From NCBI GenBank assembly GCA_009829735.1, contig CM020619.1:33830283-33894282 (forward strand): a DNA stretch of 64,000 bases. The letters are read 5' to 3'. Below the pieces are notes generated by a model, which worked only from the letters and a program-made list of their open reading frames with translations, ran no database searches and was not told where the DNA came from. Positions 19,056 through 30,720 of the stretch are shown one piece after another. How positions within the stretch are numbered: position 1 is the stretch's first letter; each line of letters opens with the position of its first letter. The position numbers were made by a program, and so were the translations under genes. The DNA is from Pyropia yezoensis. Taxonomy: Eukaryota; Rhodophyta; Bangiophyceae; Bangiales; Bangiaceae.

Positions 19056-22000
19056 AGCAGGATCCGATTGCGGATACGCATCCCGCTCCAGTTACGGAAT
19101 TGGCCTTTCAGCGGCCTCATCTCGGTCTGCTAAGTGCAATGGGGACCGTGAATGGGGAGCGCGCTAAGATCCTGTTCGACGACTGCGCGATGATTAATTT
19201 TGCATCAACGAAGCTGATTGAGCGGCTGAAGATCAAGACCATTGCATCAACTGAAAATGCGCGGATGCCTGATGGGAAGCTTCACCCGTTGACATCCACT
19301 GCGACACCTGTGAGGCTGAAAGTCGGCCGGTACCAAGAGAACCTGCATTTGGCCGTGTGCCCGCTGACTGAATATGACATCATTCTGGGCAAGAAATGGC
19401 ACGAAGACTTCGACGTGCAGAAGAACTACCGCAAGAATAAGGTGACGTTCCGGAAAGGTGGCAAACCTATATCCATTTGTGCTACCCTGGACAAGTCGAA
19501 GACGCTGATAAGCAAGCAGAAGCTGGCCAAGATTCTCAAGCGGGGCCAACCTGCCTTTGCTATCTTCCTGAGACCCAACGAGGTGTCTGCTGCGTTGGAG
19601 ATGAACTTCACGGACGTTCAACACTCGACTGAAGACCCAAGAATGAAGAAGCTGATACTCGAGTTCAAAGATGTCTTCGCCGACGACCTACCGAAGGGTC
19701 TACCTCCTGAAGGAAAGCAGCGGTTCAAGATCGATCTCGTGAACGACGCCGCACCCCATAAAAAGGGTATCTATCGTCTGTCCGAAGCGGAGTGCGAAGA
19801 ACTTCTCCGGCAGATTCGCGACCTGCTGGATAAGGGCTTTATACAAGCAAGCACTTCTCCATGGGGTGCACCGGTACTCTTTGCGGTCAAGAAAGATGGG
19901 GGATTCCGTCTTTGCATTGACTACCGGGCACTGAATAAGCAAACAATCAAGAACTGCTACCCGCTGCCACGTATTGACGACATCTTTGACAACCTTCGCA
20001 GCGCCAAGATCTTTTCGACGCTGGATCTCCGGTCTGGCTATCACCAGATTCGGATGGACCCCGAGTCGATCCCACTGACGGCTTTTCGAACGCGGTATGG
20101 GCTGTTCTAGTTCCTCGTTTTACCATTTGGTTTGTGCAACGCCCCGTCGGCGTTCATGAATCTTATGAACGACGTCCTCCGGCCATACATCGACCGCTTC
20201 GTCTGCGCCTACCTGGACGACATCCTGATATACAGCAATTCTGTAGACGAGCACCTGCTTCATCTGCGGAAAGTGCTCACGACGCTGCGAGAGCACAAGC
20301 TGTATGCAAAGCTGTCTAAGTGCGAGTTTGGTCGTACATCCGTCGATTTTCTCGGCCATGTCGTGTCGCCGAATGGCTTTGAGATGGAACGCACGAAAAC
20401 CGAGTCCATCCGGATGTGGCCGACTCTTAGGACCAAGAAGGATGTGCAGTCTTTCCTGGGCCTCGTCAACTTCTACCGGCGATTTGTACGCGGTATGGCG
20501 GAGATTGCTAAACCACTGACGGAGTTGACTGGGAACATCGAATTTGCATGGACAAAAGCGCATGAAGATTCTTTCCGCACGCTCAAGAAGCGAGTGGCGA
20601 GTGCGCCTGTGCTGCGGCCGTTTGACCCAGACCTGCCCGTGATTGTGTCCACGGACGCCAGTGGCTGCGCTATAGGGGCTGTTCTAGAACAGGACGACGG
20701 TATGGGACGTCGCCCAGTGGCCTTCTTTTCGCAGACACTGAACATTCACGAACAGCGGTACACCATACGAGAAAGGGAACTGTTGGCCATTGTTCAGGCT
20801 ATCAGATACTGGCGGTGTTACCTGCACGGACGATCTTTTGACGTTCATACCGACCACGAATCCCTTCGCTACCTGAGAACCCAAGACAAGCTGAATGATC
20901 GGCAAGCGCGCTGGCTGGAAACGCTGGAGCAATAAGACTTCCGCATCACGCCTGTGCCTGGACCAAAGAACGTGGTTGCGGATGCCCTCTCGAGGAAGGA
21001 CGAGAATGTCGAACTTCGAACCGAGGCTAACGCTGAACTCTTGGAGCGCGTACTACGCAAGGCGCTACCGAGAACAACCATCAAACCCGAGAAAAACAAA
21101 GAACCACGGAAAACGAAAGAACCACGGAAAACCAAAGAACCACGGAAAACCAAAGAACCACGGACAATCAAAGAACCAGAGAAAGAACAAGAACCAAGGA
21201 GTCCTGGAGAACCACGGACTTCCAAGGAACTTGAGAATGGGCTACAAGTGAACAACCTCATGACCTTTGAGATGGACCCAGACAAGCTCGCTACGCTCCA
21301 CAGTGAGTACCATGCGGACCCCGAGTTTTCCAAACTCTACGAGAACCCGGTGTTGCCCTACCGTATAGACAAAGGGTTGTTACTCATAGGTGACCGCACG
21401 TGCATCCCCGCTGGTACTCACCGACTTGCTGTACTCCACGACCATCACGATGTGCCAAGCCAAGGGCACATGGGAGTTCGCAAGACAACCAAGAACCTGG
21501 TAGATAAGTTCTACTGGAAGAAGCTGAGACAAGACGTCAAAGAATACGTGCAGACATGTGATCCTTGCCAACGCAATAAGAGCAGAACGGAATCACCTCT
21601 GGGTCACCTCCAACCACTAGAACCAGCGAAGGAGCGATGGTCAAGCGTCTCTATGGACTTCATCACACCACTACCCAAGACTGCCCGAGGGCACACTGGT
21701 CTGCTGGTCGTCGTCGACCGCCTGTCGAAGATGATACGCCTAGCAGCGACCAAGAGCGGTGCCTCGGCGCCCCACGTGGCCAAGCTGTTCTACGACCACG
21801 TGTATAGAAACTTCGGTCTACCTGCAAGCATCATAAGCGACCGAGACCCTGTCTTCATGTCCAAGTTCTGGAAGGCGCTGATGGATAAGATGGGTGTGCG
21901 ACTGCGCCCTTCGTCAGCGTACCACCCGCAGACCGATGGACAGACGGAGATCATGAACAAGAAGATCGAAGAAGTGCTGCGCTGTTTTGTCGGCCACAAT

Positions 22001-22714
22001 CAATCGAACTGGGACCTGCTTCTCACGGACGTGGAAGTGGCGTACAACCAATCCACGAGCTCCGTTACGACTCACACGCCGTTTTATCTGGCGTACGGAT
22101 TCAACCCCAAGACCGTCCCCTTTGACCCCATTCGGGGAACGAACGACAAGGTACCTGCTGCAGCGGAATGGCTTTCATCTCTGAGCGCGGCTCACAAGAC
22201 GGCAACGGACGCGATCCGTCAAGCGAATGCCTACCGAGCTGCGTACGCCAATCGATCTCGGCGTGCCTGCGACCTGAAGGTCGGCGACTACGTCCTACTA
22301 AGCACCAAGAACCTGATGCCTGAGTCATATCAAGGGGCGCGCAAGCTGATGCCCAAGTACTCGGGACCCTACCGCATCACGGAGGCTGTTACTCCGGTGA
22401 CCTTCCGACTAGACCTGCCCACCACTGTCCTGGAACGCAAGGTACACAATGCGTTCCACGCCAGCCTGCTGACGCCTTACAGGGCTGACAAGAACTTCGA
22501 TCGTCGCCCTGTTCCGGCTCCATCGGTAGCCCTGACTGACGGCACTGTGGAGTACGAAATCAACAAGATCCTGCGCTCCCGCAAGCGACGCGGTCGTACG
22601 CAGTATCTGGTGTCATGGAAAGGCTACGATGACACGGAGAACCAATGGATCTCGGAGGCGGACCTCCATGCTCCTGCTCTACTCCGGGCGTTCCACAAGC
22701 GGGGAGCGTCTTAA
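19040..22714 (+). pseudogene. pol: Element 1 copy 2: Pol, interrupted by two in-frame stops
   Basis: Same domain order as copy 1, with stops at exactly corresponding codons (TAG 20108-20110, TAA 20933-20935). The protease again reads DDCA, and RT YLDD and the integrase D-D-E residues are present. The integrase has DRDP, the usual form. A few silent changes separate it from copies 1 and 3. The shared stops show that the interruption came before the tandem duplication. Confidence 0.88.
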
Positions 22715-22725
22715 GGGGGGGGAGA
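22713..22725 (+). promoter_or_regulatory. Polypurine tract (copy 2)
   Basis: A/G run overlapping the pol stop and abutting LTR3. Confidence 0.8.
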
Positions 22726-23556
22726 TGTATGGGTTCGACCCTTACTTGATCCAATTCGGTCGTCAAGCCACTGATGTCATGCTAACTACATCCGTACTTG
22801 ATCCGTGATATTCTTCGGACCGCATCCTGTGGATTCTAGATTCTTCCGAAAGCTTCGAACGCCTTCCGGATGAATCTTGAACCCCCCAAAGATCTTCCAC
22901 GAATATACTTTGACACGTGGCAGGATGCGTGGCTTACAGTGGCCCTGGGACCCCTCCAGAGGGCCCATTATGGAAGGCCAGTAATGGTGCTGGAATTGCC
23001 ATAGCTCGACGGGAACCAATAGTATCGCATATCCCGTTTCCAGCCTCTGGGACAGCGTTTGGGAGCGTGTAACGTGCTTACCAGTAGTATGCAAGAACGA
23101 TCTTGCAAGTAGCCCACCCCCTCGGATTCACCCTTCTGAGAGGGGGGTGTGCCGCGACGAGTGCTGACCTGCGTTTTCGGACCACCTGGTGTGGCAAACA
23201 AGAGGGACTACGCCGAGGGCCCTGTGAGCGACCCGAGGGGTGTGCCAGAGGGTATAAAAGCGTGCGTGCCTGCGACCGAGGGTGGAGAACGGAGGGAGGA
23301 CTCAAGCCCATCGACATAAACACCTTTGAATCCTAGAACCCGAGAACGACCGACGTCAAGCTCATCCCCTTCGCACCCGTCTTCTTCGCGGACGTCTTCT
23401 TCGCGCGCACGTGTTGCGCGCGACCGACCGACACTGAGTAGGTTATCCGCCGTCGTACCGCGCGTGCGTTGAGGGTGGGCGTAGGGTGGCGAGCGAGGGA
23501 CCGTGCGAGCACGAGTGTGCGGTCGCGGACGGCGCTTCGCTGCGCTTCACCTTACA
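22726..23556 (+). repeat. Element 1 LTR 3 (831 bp)
   Basis: Shared by copies 2 and 3, with a TATA box at 23253-23259. It shares CCAGTAATGG with LTR4, where LTR1 and LTR2 have CCAATAATGG. Confidence 0.93.
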
Positions 23557-24134
23557 TTCGGTTGCTTCAGATAGTTTCCTACCCTGCGTGCGTGCGTGCG
23601 TGCGTGCGCCCCCGATACCGAGCGCTTTTGCGCGGTAAGGCAGCCTTCGCGCTCGCCGGCCTCTGCCCGGGTCTGTCGCGGGGCCCCACTGTGTTCGGGT
23701 TGGCCTTGTACCACCGGGCCATCGTGCCATTCGGGGTGGGGTCTTCCCTCACGGGGCTCCCTTCGTCCCGTCACCCCAGCTTGCCGCGTGCTGCTGGTGG
23801 GGGGGGTCGGTTCGGTTCCAACGGGGCGCACCATCGCGCGCGCGCGGGGCGGGTGACTACTGTGGGTTGACGGTTGGACTCCCCTGCGACGCGTCTCTGT
23901 GCAGGCTTGCTCGGTCCGGGAGGTTCGTGCTCCCTAACTGGACCGGGTCAGTCCCCCACAGGGCCGCAGGTGACTGGACTGTGGACCTTCCCGGGCTAAG
24001 CCTTGGTAAGCTCCCACTCCAGTGGCCTTCCCTTACAAGGGAGTGCACAGCGAGTCTGGTCGTAGCGCTTCAGAGCAGCCTCCCTTGGTCCAGTGGCCGT
24101 GTGCCCGTAACTGGATCAAGGCAGTCTCCTCTGA

Positions 24135-24665
24135 GACGCGAGGAGCAGGACCGTTGATCTGACACAGCAAGGGTGCTTGTGTGCTTATCTCGTTACTGTT
24201 CTTACCCAATCACCAGTGGAACCAGATAATAAGAATACCAAGACCGGGGAGGGGACCCGCTCTGAACCCCCCCGTGTAGCAGACGCGGCGGCTGGACGTC
24301 GCCTACTTCTTCCGCCTCTTCCTCGTCGCCCTGCCTCGGACCAAGAAAAGGCGGCACCGCACCAAGTGGGCACGATCAGGCCTCGTACCGCGCGAACCGT
24401 GGAACGACGCGCCCTTCGTGTGGAGAGCCGTGGCCCGAGTGGACGGATCGCGAAGCCCAAGTTCAAGTGCGGCTACTGTCACGTGACCTGTTACGGCGAA
24501 TCCAACTGGCGTGACCACCGCGCCTCTCGCCGGCACAAGAACAAGGTCAGCCCTCCTCGTCTCCCTTATTGTGTGGACTGCAAGCGCGAGTTTGAGAGTG
24601 ACGCCCACTACTATCGCCACCTGCGCGGCCTTTCCCACATCAAGACAGTAAATAAGCAGGCCTAA
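24135..24665 (+). CDS. Element 1 copy 3: ORF0 twin zinc-finger protein
   Basis: Third copy of the ATG-less zinc-finger frame, with the same predicted protein as copies 1 and 2 and the same TAA-GCC-ATG junction with gag. Confidence 0.68.
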   Translation, partial: DARSRTVDLTQQGCLCAYLVTVLTQSPVEPDNKNTKTGEGTRSEPPRVADAAAGRRLLLPPLPRRPASDQEKAAPHQVGTIRPRTARTVERRALRVESRGPSGRIAKPKFKCGYCHVTCYGESNWRDHRASRRHKNKVSPPRLPYCVDCKREFESDAHYYRHLRGLSHIKTVNKQA

Positions 24666-24668
24666 GCC

Positions 24669-25502
24669 ATGGAGTCCGGTAACGCCGGCGGTGGAGGCTC
24701 TGCAACTGTGACGCCTGAGGCATGGACTCAAATTACTTCTTATGTCCAAAGCCTATTGGCCGACACGGCGAGACTGAAGGAGCAGCTGACGGCGACGCAA
24801 GCACACGTTGTGCAAGCTCCAAGTGGACCCAAGCCGAACAAGCCAAACACGTTCTCTGGAAAGCTGGGGACCGTGGATGCATGGGTATCCCACATGGACC
24901 AGTGTCTTGCTGGGACGGATCCGGGCCAAGCCCTGGCCATTGCGAAGACTTATCTTCAAGGTGAGGCGTTTGCATGGTACCAGTCTTATGCGGCCTCAAG
25001 CGCTGTAGCGGATTGGCCAAGTCTTCGCGATGCCATGACGCATCGGTTTAACCCCCTGAACAAGGAACAAGCGGCGCGGAACCTCCTGCACAAGTGGCGG
25101 CAGATCAAGGACGTGACAACATACAACAAGACTTTTCAGTCCATTGTCCTCGACATCTCGAGCATCACCATGCCCGAGAAGATTGATCGGTACAGCCGTG
25201 GACTCAAGTCGTACATCTGCGAAGTACTGTGCACCAAGCAGTACGAATCTGTAGAGACTCTCATGCTGGATGCGCTGAAGGTGGAAGCGGCGAAACGCGG
25301 AAGCTATCGTAGCAGCGCTCAAAGCAACGCGTACCAGGCAGCAATATCGAAGGCCGAGTCGACTCCGATGGATATCTCTGCTGTGCAAGTGACGCGTCTG
25401 ACCCCCGAAGAGCGAAAGAGATGCATGCGCGACGGACTTTGTCTGCGCTGCCGGGAGAAGGGCCACCTCGCTCGGAGCTGCCCAAAAACGAGGCGGAACT
25501 GA
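24669..25502 (+). CDS. gag: Element 1 copy 3: Gag
   Basis: A 277-residue Gag differing from copies 1 and 2 by two substitutions in the capsid-like region: Ser for Pro (DISSITM) and Leu for Val (SRGLK). The CCHC knuckle is intact. These differences argue that the copies are real and not an assembly duplication. Confidence 0.9.
   Translation: MESGNAGGGGSATVTPEAWTQITSYVQSLLADTARLKEQLTATQAHVVQAPSGPKPNKPNTFSGKLGTVDAWVSHMDQCLAGTDPGQALAIAKTYLQGEAFAWYQSYAASSAVADWPSLRDAMTHRFNPLNKEQAARNLLHKWRQIKDVTTYNKTFQSIVLDISSITMPEKIDRYSRGLKSYICEVLCTKQYESVETLMLDALKVEAAKRGSYRSSAQSNAYQAAISKAESTPMDISAVQVTRLTPEERKRCMRDGLCLRCREKGHLARSCPKTRRN
25481..25487 (+). promoter_or_regulatory. -1 frameshift site C CCA AAA (copy 3)
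   Basis: CCCAAAA in the gag register, identical to copies 1 and 2. Confidence 0.75.
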
Positions 25503-28500
25503 AGCAGGATCCGATTGCGGATACGCATCCCGCTCCAGTTACGGAATTGGCCTTTCAGCGGCCTCATCTCGGTCTGCTAAGTGCAATGGGGACCGTGAAT
25601 GGGGAGCGCGCTAAGATCCTGTTCGACGACTGCGCGATGATTAATTTTGCATCAACGAAGCTGATTGAGCGGCTGAAGATCAAGACCATTGCATCAACTG
25701 AAAATGCGCGGATGCCTGATGGGAAGCTTCACCCGTTGACATCCACTGCGACACCTGTGAGGCTGAAAGTCGGCCGGTACCAAGAGAATCTGCATTTGGC
25801 CGTGTGCCCGCTGACTGAATATGACATCATTCTGGGCAAGAAATGGCACGAAGACTTCGACGTGCAGAAGAACTACCGCAAGAATAAGGTGACGTTCCGG
25901 AAAGGTGGCAAACCTATATCCATTTGTGCTACCCTGGACAAGTCGAAGACGCTGATAAGCAAGCAGAAGCTGGCCAAGATTCTCAAGCGGGGCCAACCTG
26001 CCTTTGCTATCTTCCTGAGACCCAACGAGGTGTCTGCTGCGTTGGAGATGAACTTCACGGACGTTCAACACTCGACTGAAGACCCAAGAATGAAGAAGCT
26101 GATACTCGAGTTCAAAGATGTCTTCGCCGACGACCTACCGAAGGGTCTACCTCCTGAAGGAAAGCAGCGGTTCAAGATCGATCTCGTGAACGACGCCGCA
26201 CCCCATAAAAAGGGTATCTATCGTCTGTCCGAAGCGGAGTGCGAAGAACTTCTCCGGCAGATTCGCGACCTGCTGGATAAGGGCTTTATACAAGCAAGCA
26301 CTTCTCCATGGGGTGCACCGGTACTCTTTGCGGTCAAGAAAGATGGGGGATTCCGTCTTTGCATTGACTACCGGGCACTGAATAAGCAAACAATCAAGAA
26401 CTGCTACCCGCTGCCACGTATTGACGACATCTTTGACAACCTTCGCAGCGCCAAGATCTTTTCGACGCTGGATCTCCGGTCTGGCTATCACCAGATTCGG
26501 ATGGACCCCGAGTCGATCCCACTGACGGCTTTTCGAACGCGGTATGGGCTGTTCTAGTTCCTCGTTTTACCATTTGGTTTGTGCAACGCCCCGTCGGCGT
26601 TCATGAATCTTATGAACGACGTCCTCCGGCCATACATCGACCGCTTCGTCTGCGCCTACCTGGACGACATCCTGATATACAGCAATTCTGTAGACGAGCA
26701 CCTGCTTCATCTGCGGAAAGTGCTCACGACGCTGCGAGAGCACAAGCTGTATGCAAAGCTGTCTAAGTGCGAGTTTGGTCGTACATCCGTCGATTTTCTC
26801 GGCCATGTCGTGTCGCCGAATGGCTTTGAGATGGAACGCACGAAAACCGAGTCCATCCGGATGTGGCCGACTCTTAGGACCAAGAAGGATGTGCAGTCTT
26901 TCCTGGGCCTCGTCAACTTCTACCGGCGATTTGTACGCGGTATGGCGGAGATTGCTAAACCACTGACGGAGTTGACTGGGAACATCGAATTTGCATGGAC
27001 AAAAGCGCATGAAGATTCTTTCCGCACGCTCAAGAAGCGAGTGGCGAGTGCGCCTGTGCTGCGGCCGTTTGACCCAGACCTGCCCGTGATTGTGTCCACG
27101 GACGCCAGTGGCTGCGCTATAGGGGCTGTTCTAGAACAGGACGACGGTATGGGACGTCGCCCAGTGGCCTTCTTTTCGCAGACACTGAACATTCACGAAC
27201 AGCGGTACACCATACGAGAAAGGGAACTGTTGGCCATTGTTCAGGCTATCAGATACTGGCGGTGTTACCTGCACGGACGATCTTTTGACGTTCATACCGA
27301 CCACGAATCCCTTCGCTACCTGAGAACCCAAGACAAGCTGAATGATCGGCAAGCGCGCTGGCTGGAAACGCTGGAGCAATAAGACTTCCGCATCACGCCT
27401 GTGCCTGGACCAAAGAACGTGGTTGCGGATGCCCTCTCGAGGAAGGACGAGAATGTCGAACTTCGAACCGAGGCTAACGCTGAACTCTTGGAGCGCGTAC
27501 TACGCAAGGCGCTACCGAGAACAACCATCAAACCCGAGAAAAACAAAGAACCACGGAAAACGAAAGAACCACGGAAAACCAAAGAACCACGGAAAACCAA
27601 AGAACCACGGACAATCAAAGAACCAGAGAAAGAACAAGAACCAAGGAGTCCTGGAGAACCACGGACTTCCAAGGAACTTGAGAATGGGCTACAAGTGAAC
27701 AACCTCATGACCTTCGAGATGGACCCAGACAAGCTCGCTACGCTCCACAGTGAGTACCATGCGGACCCCGAGTTTTCCAAACTCTACGAGAACCCGGTGT
27801 TGCCCTACCGTATAGACAAGGGGTTGTTACTCATAGGTGACCGCACGTGCATCCCCGCTGGTACTCACCGACTTGCTGTACTCCACGACCATCACGATGT
27901 GCCAAGCCAAGGGCACATGGGAGTTCGCAAGACAACCAAGAACCTGGTAGATAAGTTCTACTGGAAGAAGCTGAGACAAGACGTCAAAGAATACGTGCAG
28001 ACATGTGATCCTTGCCAACGCAATAAGAGCAGAACGGAATCACCTCTGGGTCACCTCCAACCACTAGAACCAGCGAAGGAGCGATGCTCAAGCGTCTCTA
28101 TGGACTTCATCACACCACTACCCAAGACTGCCCGAGGGCACACTGGTCTGCTGGTCGTCGTCGACCGCCTGTCGAAGATGATACGCCTAGCAGCGACCAA
28201 GAGCGGTGCCTCGGCGCCCCACGTGGCCAAGCTGTTCTACGACCACGTGTATAGAAACTTCGGTCTACCTGCAAGCATCATAAGCGACCGAGACCCTGTC
28301 TTCATGTCCAAGTTCTGGAAGGCGCTGATGGATAAGATGGGTGTGCGACTGCGCCCTTCGTCAGCGTACCACCCGCAGACCGATGGACAGACGGAGATCA
28401 TGAACAAGAAGATCGAAGAAGTGCTGCGCTGTTTTGTCGGCCACAATCAATCGAACTGGGACCTGCTTCTCACGGACGTGGAAGTGGCGTACAACCAATC

Positions 28501-29161
28501 CACGAGCTCCGTTACGACTCACACGCCGTTTTATCTGGCGTACGGATTCAACCCCAAGACCGTCCCCTTTGACCCCATTCGGGGAACGAACGACAAGGTA
28601 CCTGCTGCAGCGAAATGGCTTTCATCTCTGAGCGCGGCTCACAAGACGGCAACGGACGCGATCCGTCAAGCGAATGCCTACCGAGCTGCGTACGCCAATC
28701 GATCTCGGCGTGCCTGCGACCTGAAGGTCGGCGACTACGTCCTACTAAGCACCAAGAACCTGATGCCTGAGTCATATCAAGGGGCGCGCAAGCTGATGCC
28801 CAAGTACTCGGGACCCTACCGCATCACGGAGGCTGTTACTCCGGTGACCTTCCGACTAGACCTGCCCACCACTGTCCTGGAACGCAAGGTACACAATGCG
28901 TTCCACGCCAGCCTGCTGACGCCTTACAGGGCTGACAAGAACTTCGATCGTCGCCCTGTTCCGGCTCCATCGGTAGCCCTGACTGACGGCACTGTGGAGT
29001 ACGAAATCAACAAGATCCTGCGCTCCCGCAAGCGACGCGGTCGTACGCAGTATCTGGTGTCATGGAAAGGCTACGATGACACGGAGAACCAATGGATCTC
29101 GGAGGCGGACCTCCATGCTCCTGCTCTACTCCGGGCGTTCCACAAGCGGGGAGCGTCTTAA
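25487..29161 (+). pseudogene. pol: Element 1 copy 3: Pol, interrupted by two in-frame stops
   Basis: Same organisation and the same stops (TAG 26555-26557, TAA 27380-27382). Private substitutions are Cys for Trp just before the first integrase Asp (KERCSSVSMDF) and Lys for Glu near the integrase C-terminus (AAAKWLSS). Motif residues of RT, RNase H and integrase are otherwise kept, and the protease again reads DDCA. Confidence 0.88.
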
Positions 29162-29172
29162 GGGGGGGGAGA
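29160..29172 (+). promoter_or_regulatory. Polypurine tract (copy 3)
   Basis: A/G run overlapping the pol stop and abutting LTR4. Confidence 0.8.
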
Positions 29173-30003
29173 TGTATGGGTTCGACCCTTACTTGATCCA
29201 ATTCGGTCGTCAAGCCACTGATGTCATGCTAACTACATCCGTACTTGATCCGTGATATTCTTCGGACCGCATCCTGTGGATTCTAGATTCTTCCGAAAGC
29301 TTCGAACGCCTTCCGGATGAATCTTGAACCCCCCAAAGATCTTCCACGAATATACTTTGACACGTGGCAGGATGCGTGGCTTACAGTGGCCCTGGGACCC
29401 CTCCAGAGGGCCCATTATGGAAGGCCAGTAATGGTGCTGGAATTGCCATAGCTCGACGGGAACCAATAGTATCGCATATCCCGTTTCCAGCCTCTGGGAC
29501 AGCGTTTGGGAGCGTGTAACGTGCTTACCAGTAGTATGCAAGAACGATCTTGCAAGTAGCCCACCCCCTCGGATTCACCCTTCTGAGAGGGGGGTGTGCC
29601 GCGACGAGTGCTGACCTGCGTTTTCGGACCACCTGGTGTGGCAAACAAGAGGGACTACGCCGAGGGCCCTGTGAGCGACCCGAGGGGTGTGCCAGAGGGT
29701 ATAAAAGCGTGCGTGCCTGCGACCGAGGGTGGAGAACGGAGGGAGGACTCAAGCCCATCGACATAAACACCTTTGAATCCTAGAACCCGAGAACGACCGA
29801 CGTCAAGCTCATCCCCTTCGCACCCGTCTTCTTCGCGGACGTCTTCTTCGCGCGCACGTGTTGCGCGCGACCGACCGACACTGAGTAGGTTATCCGCCGT
29901 CGTACCGCGCGTGCGTTGAGGGTGGGCGTAGGGTGGCGAGCGAGGGACCGTGCGAGCACGAGTGTGCGGTCGCGGACGGCGCTTCGCTGCGCTTCACCTT
30001 ACA
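29173..30003 (+). repeat. Element 1 LTR 4 (831 bp, right end of array)
   Basis: Complete terminal LTR (TGTATGG...CCTTACA) with a TATA box at 29700-29706. Its right edge, where similarity to the internal region ends after TTACA(T), defines the LTR boundary for the whole array. Confidence 0.93.
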
Positions 30004-30132
30004 TCCGACCACCGCAATCCCGTCACTTCCCCAGCTGTGAACAGACGGCAGCGGTACATCTCCCCGGAAAGACGATTGCGGAGGCGGCGGTCATCCCCGC
30101 CCCCCTCGGCACACCGCAGGCATCGACACACG
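30004..30132. other. 129-bp spacer between the two retrotransposons
   Basis: Unique sequence between LTR4 of element 1 and the 5' LTR of element 2. It contains CGACCACC at 30006-30013, which also occurs at 9822-9829 beside the left LTR of the array. No gene is seen. Confidence 0.6.
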
Positions 30133-30495
30133 TGTAGCAATATGGTTGGCCGTATTGTGACCTTAATATTAGGGGGACTACTTCTAATCCTTGGCTTTCA
30201 ATTTGAGAGTCCGTACTGGTCACGGTATCTATAAGTTACGTATGACCAGAGGGACTTGCATCTTGGGGTGGAGGGTAGTTAGTAGTGTCTCCGAGGGTTT
30301 ATAACGAGGGGGCCGGTGGCGAATCCACCGCCGGCCAAGGTAGAACAACAAACCCCTCCCATTTGGGCTCCCATCTTGGTTCCGTGGCTTGCGCTCCAAG
30401 GACAGCAACCTTGGCCTCCCGGTGACGTTGGTGCCGATCCCCCTTGGTGAGTGTTCCCTGAGAGTGGACGTGCGACGGATTCCTATTGTGCTACA
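30133..30495 (+). repeat. Element 2 5' LTR (363 bp)
   Basis: It begins TGTAGCA and ends TGCTACA, a perfect 7-bp inverted repeat. A weak TATA-like TTTATAA lies at 30298-30304, and a GC hairpin around GGCCGG...CCGCCGGCC follows it. No ATG occurs from there to the gag start. Confidence 0.95.
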
Positions 30496-30496
30496 T

Positions 30497-30514
30497 TGGT
30501 GGAGCAGCAGGGGA
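30497..30514 (+). promoter_or_regulatory. Primer-binding site (element 2)
   Basis: TGGTGGAGCAGCAGGGGA starts one base after the 5' LTR and would pair with a tRNA 3' end of CUGCUCCACCA type. The tRNA identity was not determined. Confidence 0.6.
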
Positions 30515-30720
30515 CGGGTTGCCGTCACCCTTGTGGTGAGGCCGTCTTCGGCCCTGGCACACGGATAGGGATCCGGTCCTTTTCTTGTACTCGTGGTGTT
30601 GCGACCTGATCGATTGTGTTGAGTTTTTACCTTTGACTGTGATCTACTGTTACTCTCCCCAATCTACCCCCTCGCTCTCTTATTCGTGGTGATTGTTACG
30701 TCGGTTGACTGATTGTGACT

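Larger units (their letters stand above)
9832..30003 (+). mobile_element. Element 1: tandem array of three chromovirus (Ty3/gypsy) copies sharing four LTRs
   Basis: Four 831-bp LTRs alternate with three 5616-bp internal regions at an exact 6447-bp period. Each internal region reads, in order: leader, zinc-finger ORF, gag, protease, reverse transcriptase, RNase H, integrase and chromodomain, which is the Ty3/gypsy order. Copies differ at only a few positions. Copies 2 and 3 share leader variants absent from copy 1, LTR3 and LTR4 share a variant absent from LTR1 and LTR2, and copy 1 alone has His for Pro after the second integrase Asp. The same two pol stops occur in every copy, so the array probably grew by unequal LTR recombination or insertion of a circular or concatenated form of an already interrupted copy. 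No target-site duplication is visible. Confidence 0.95.
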
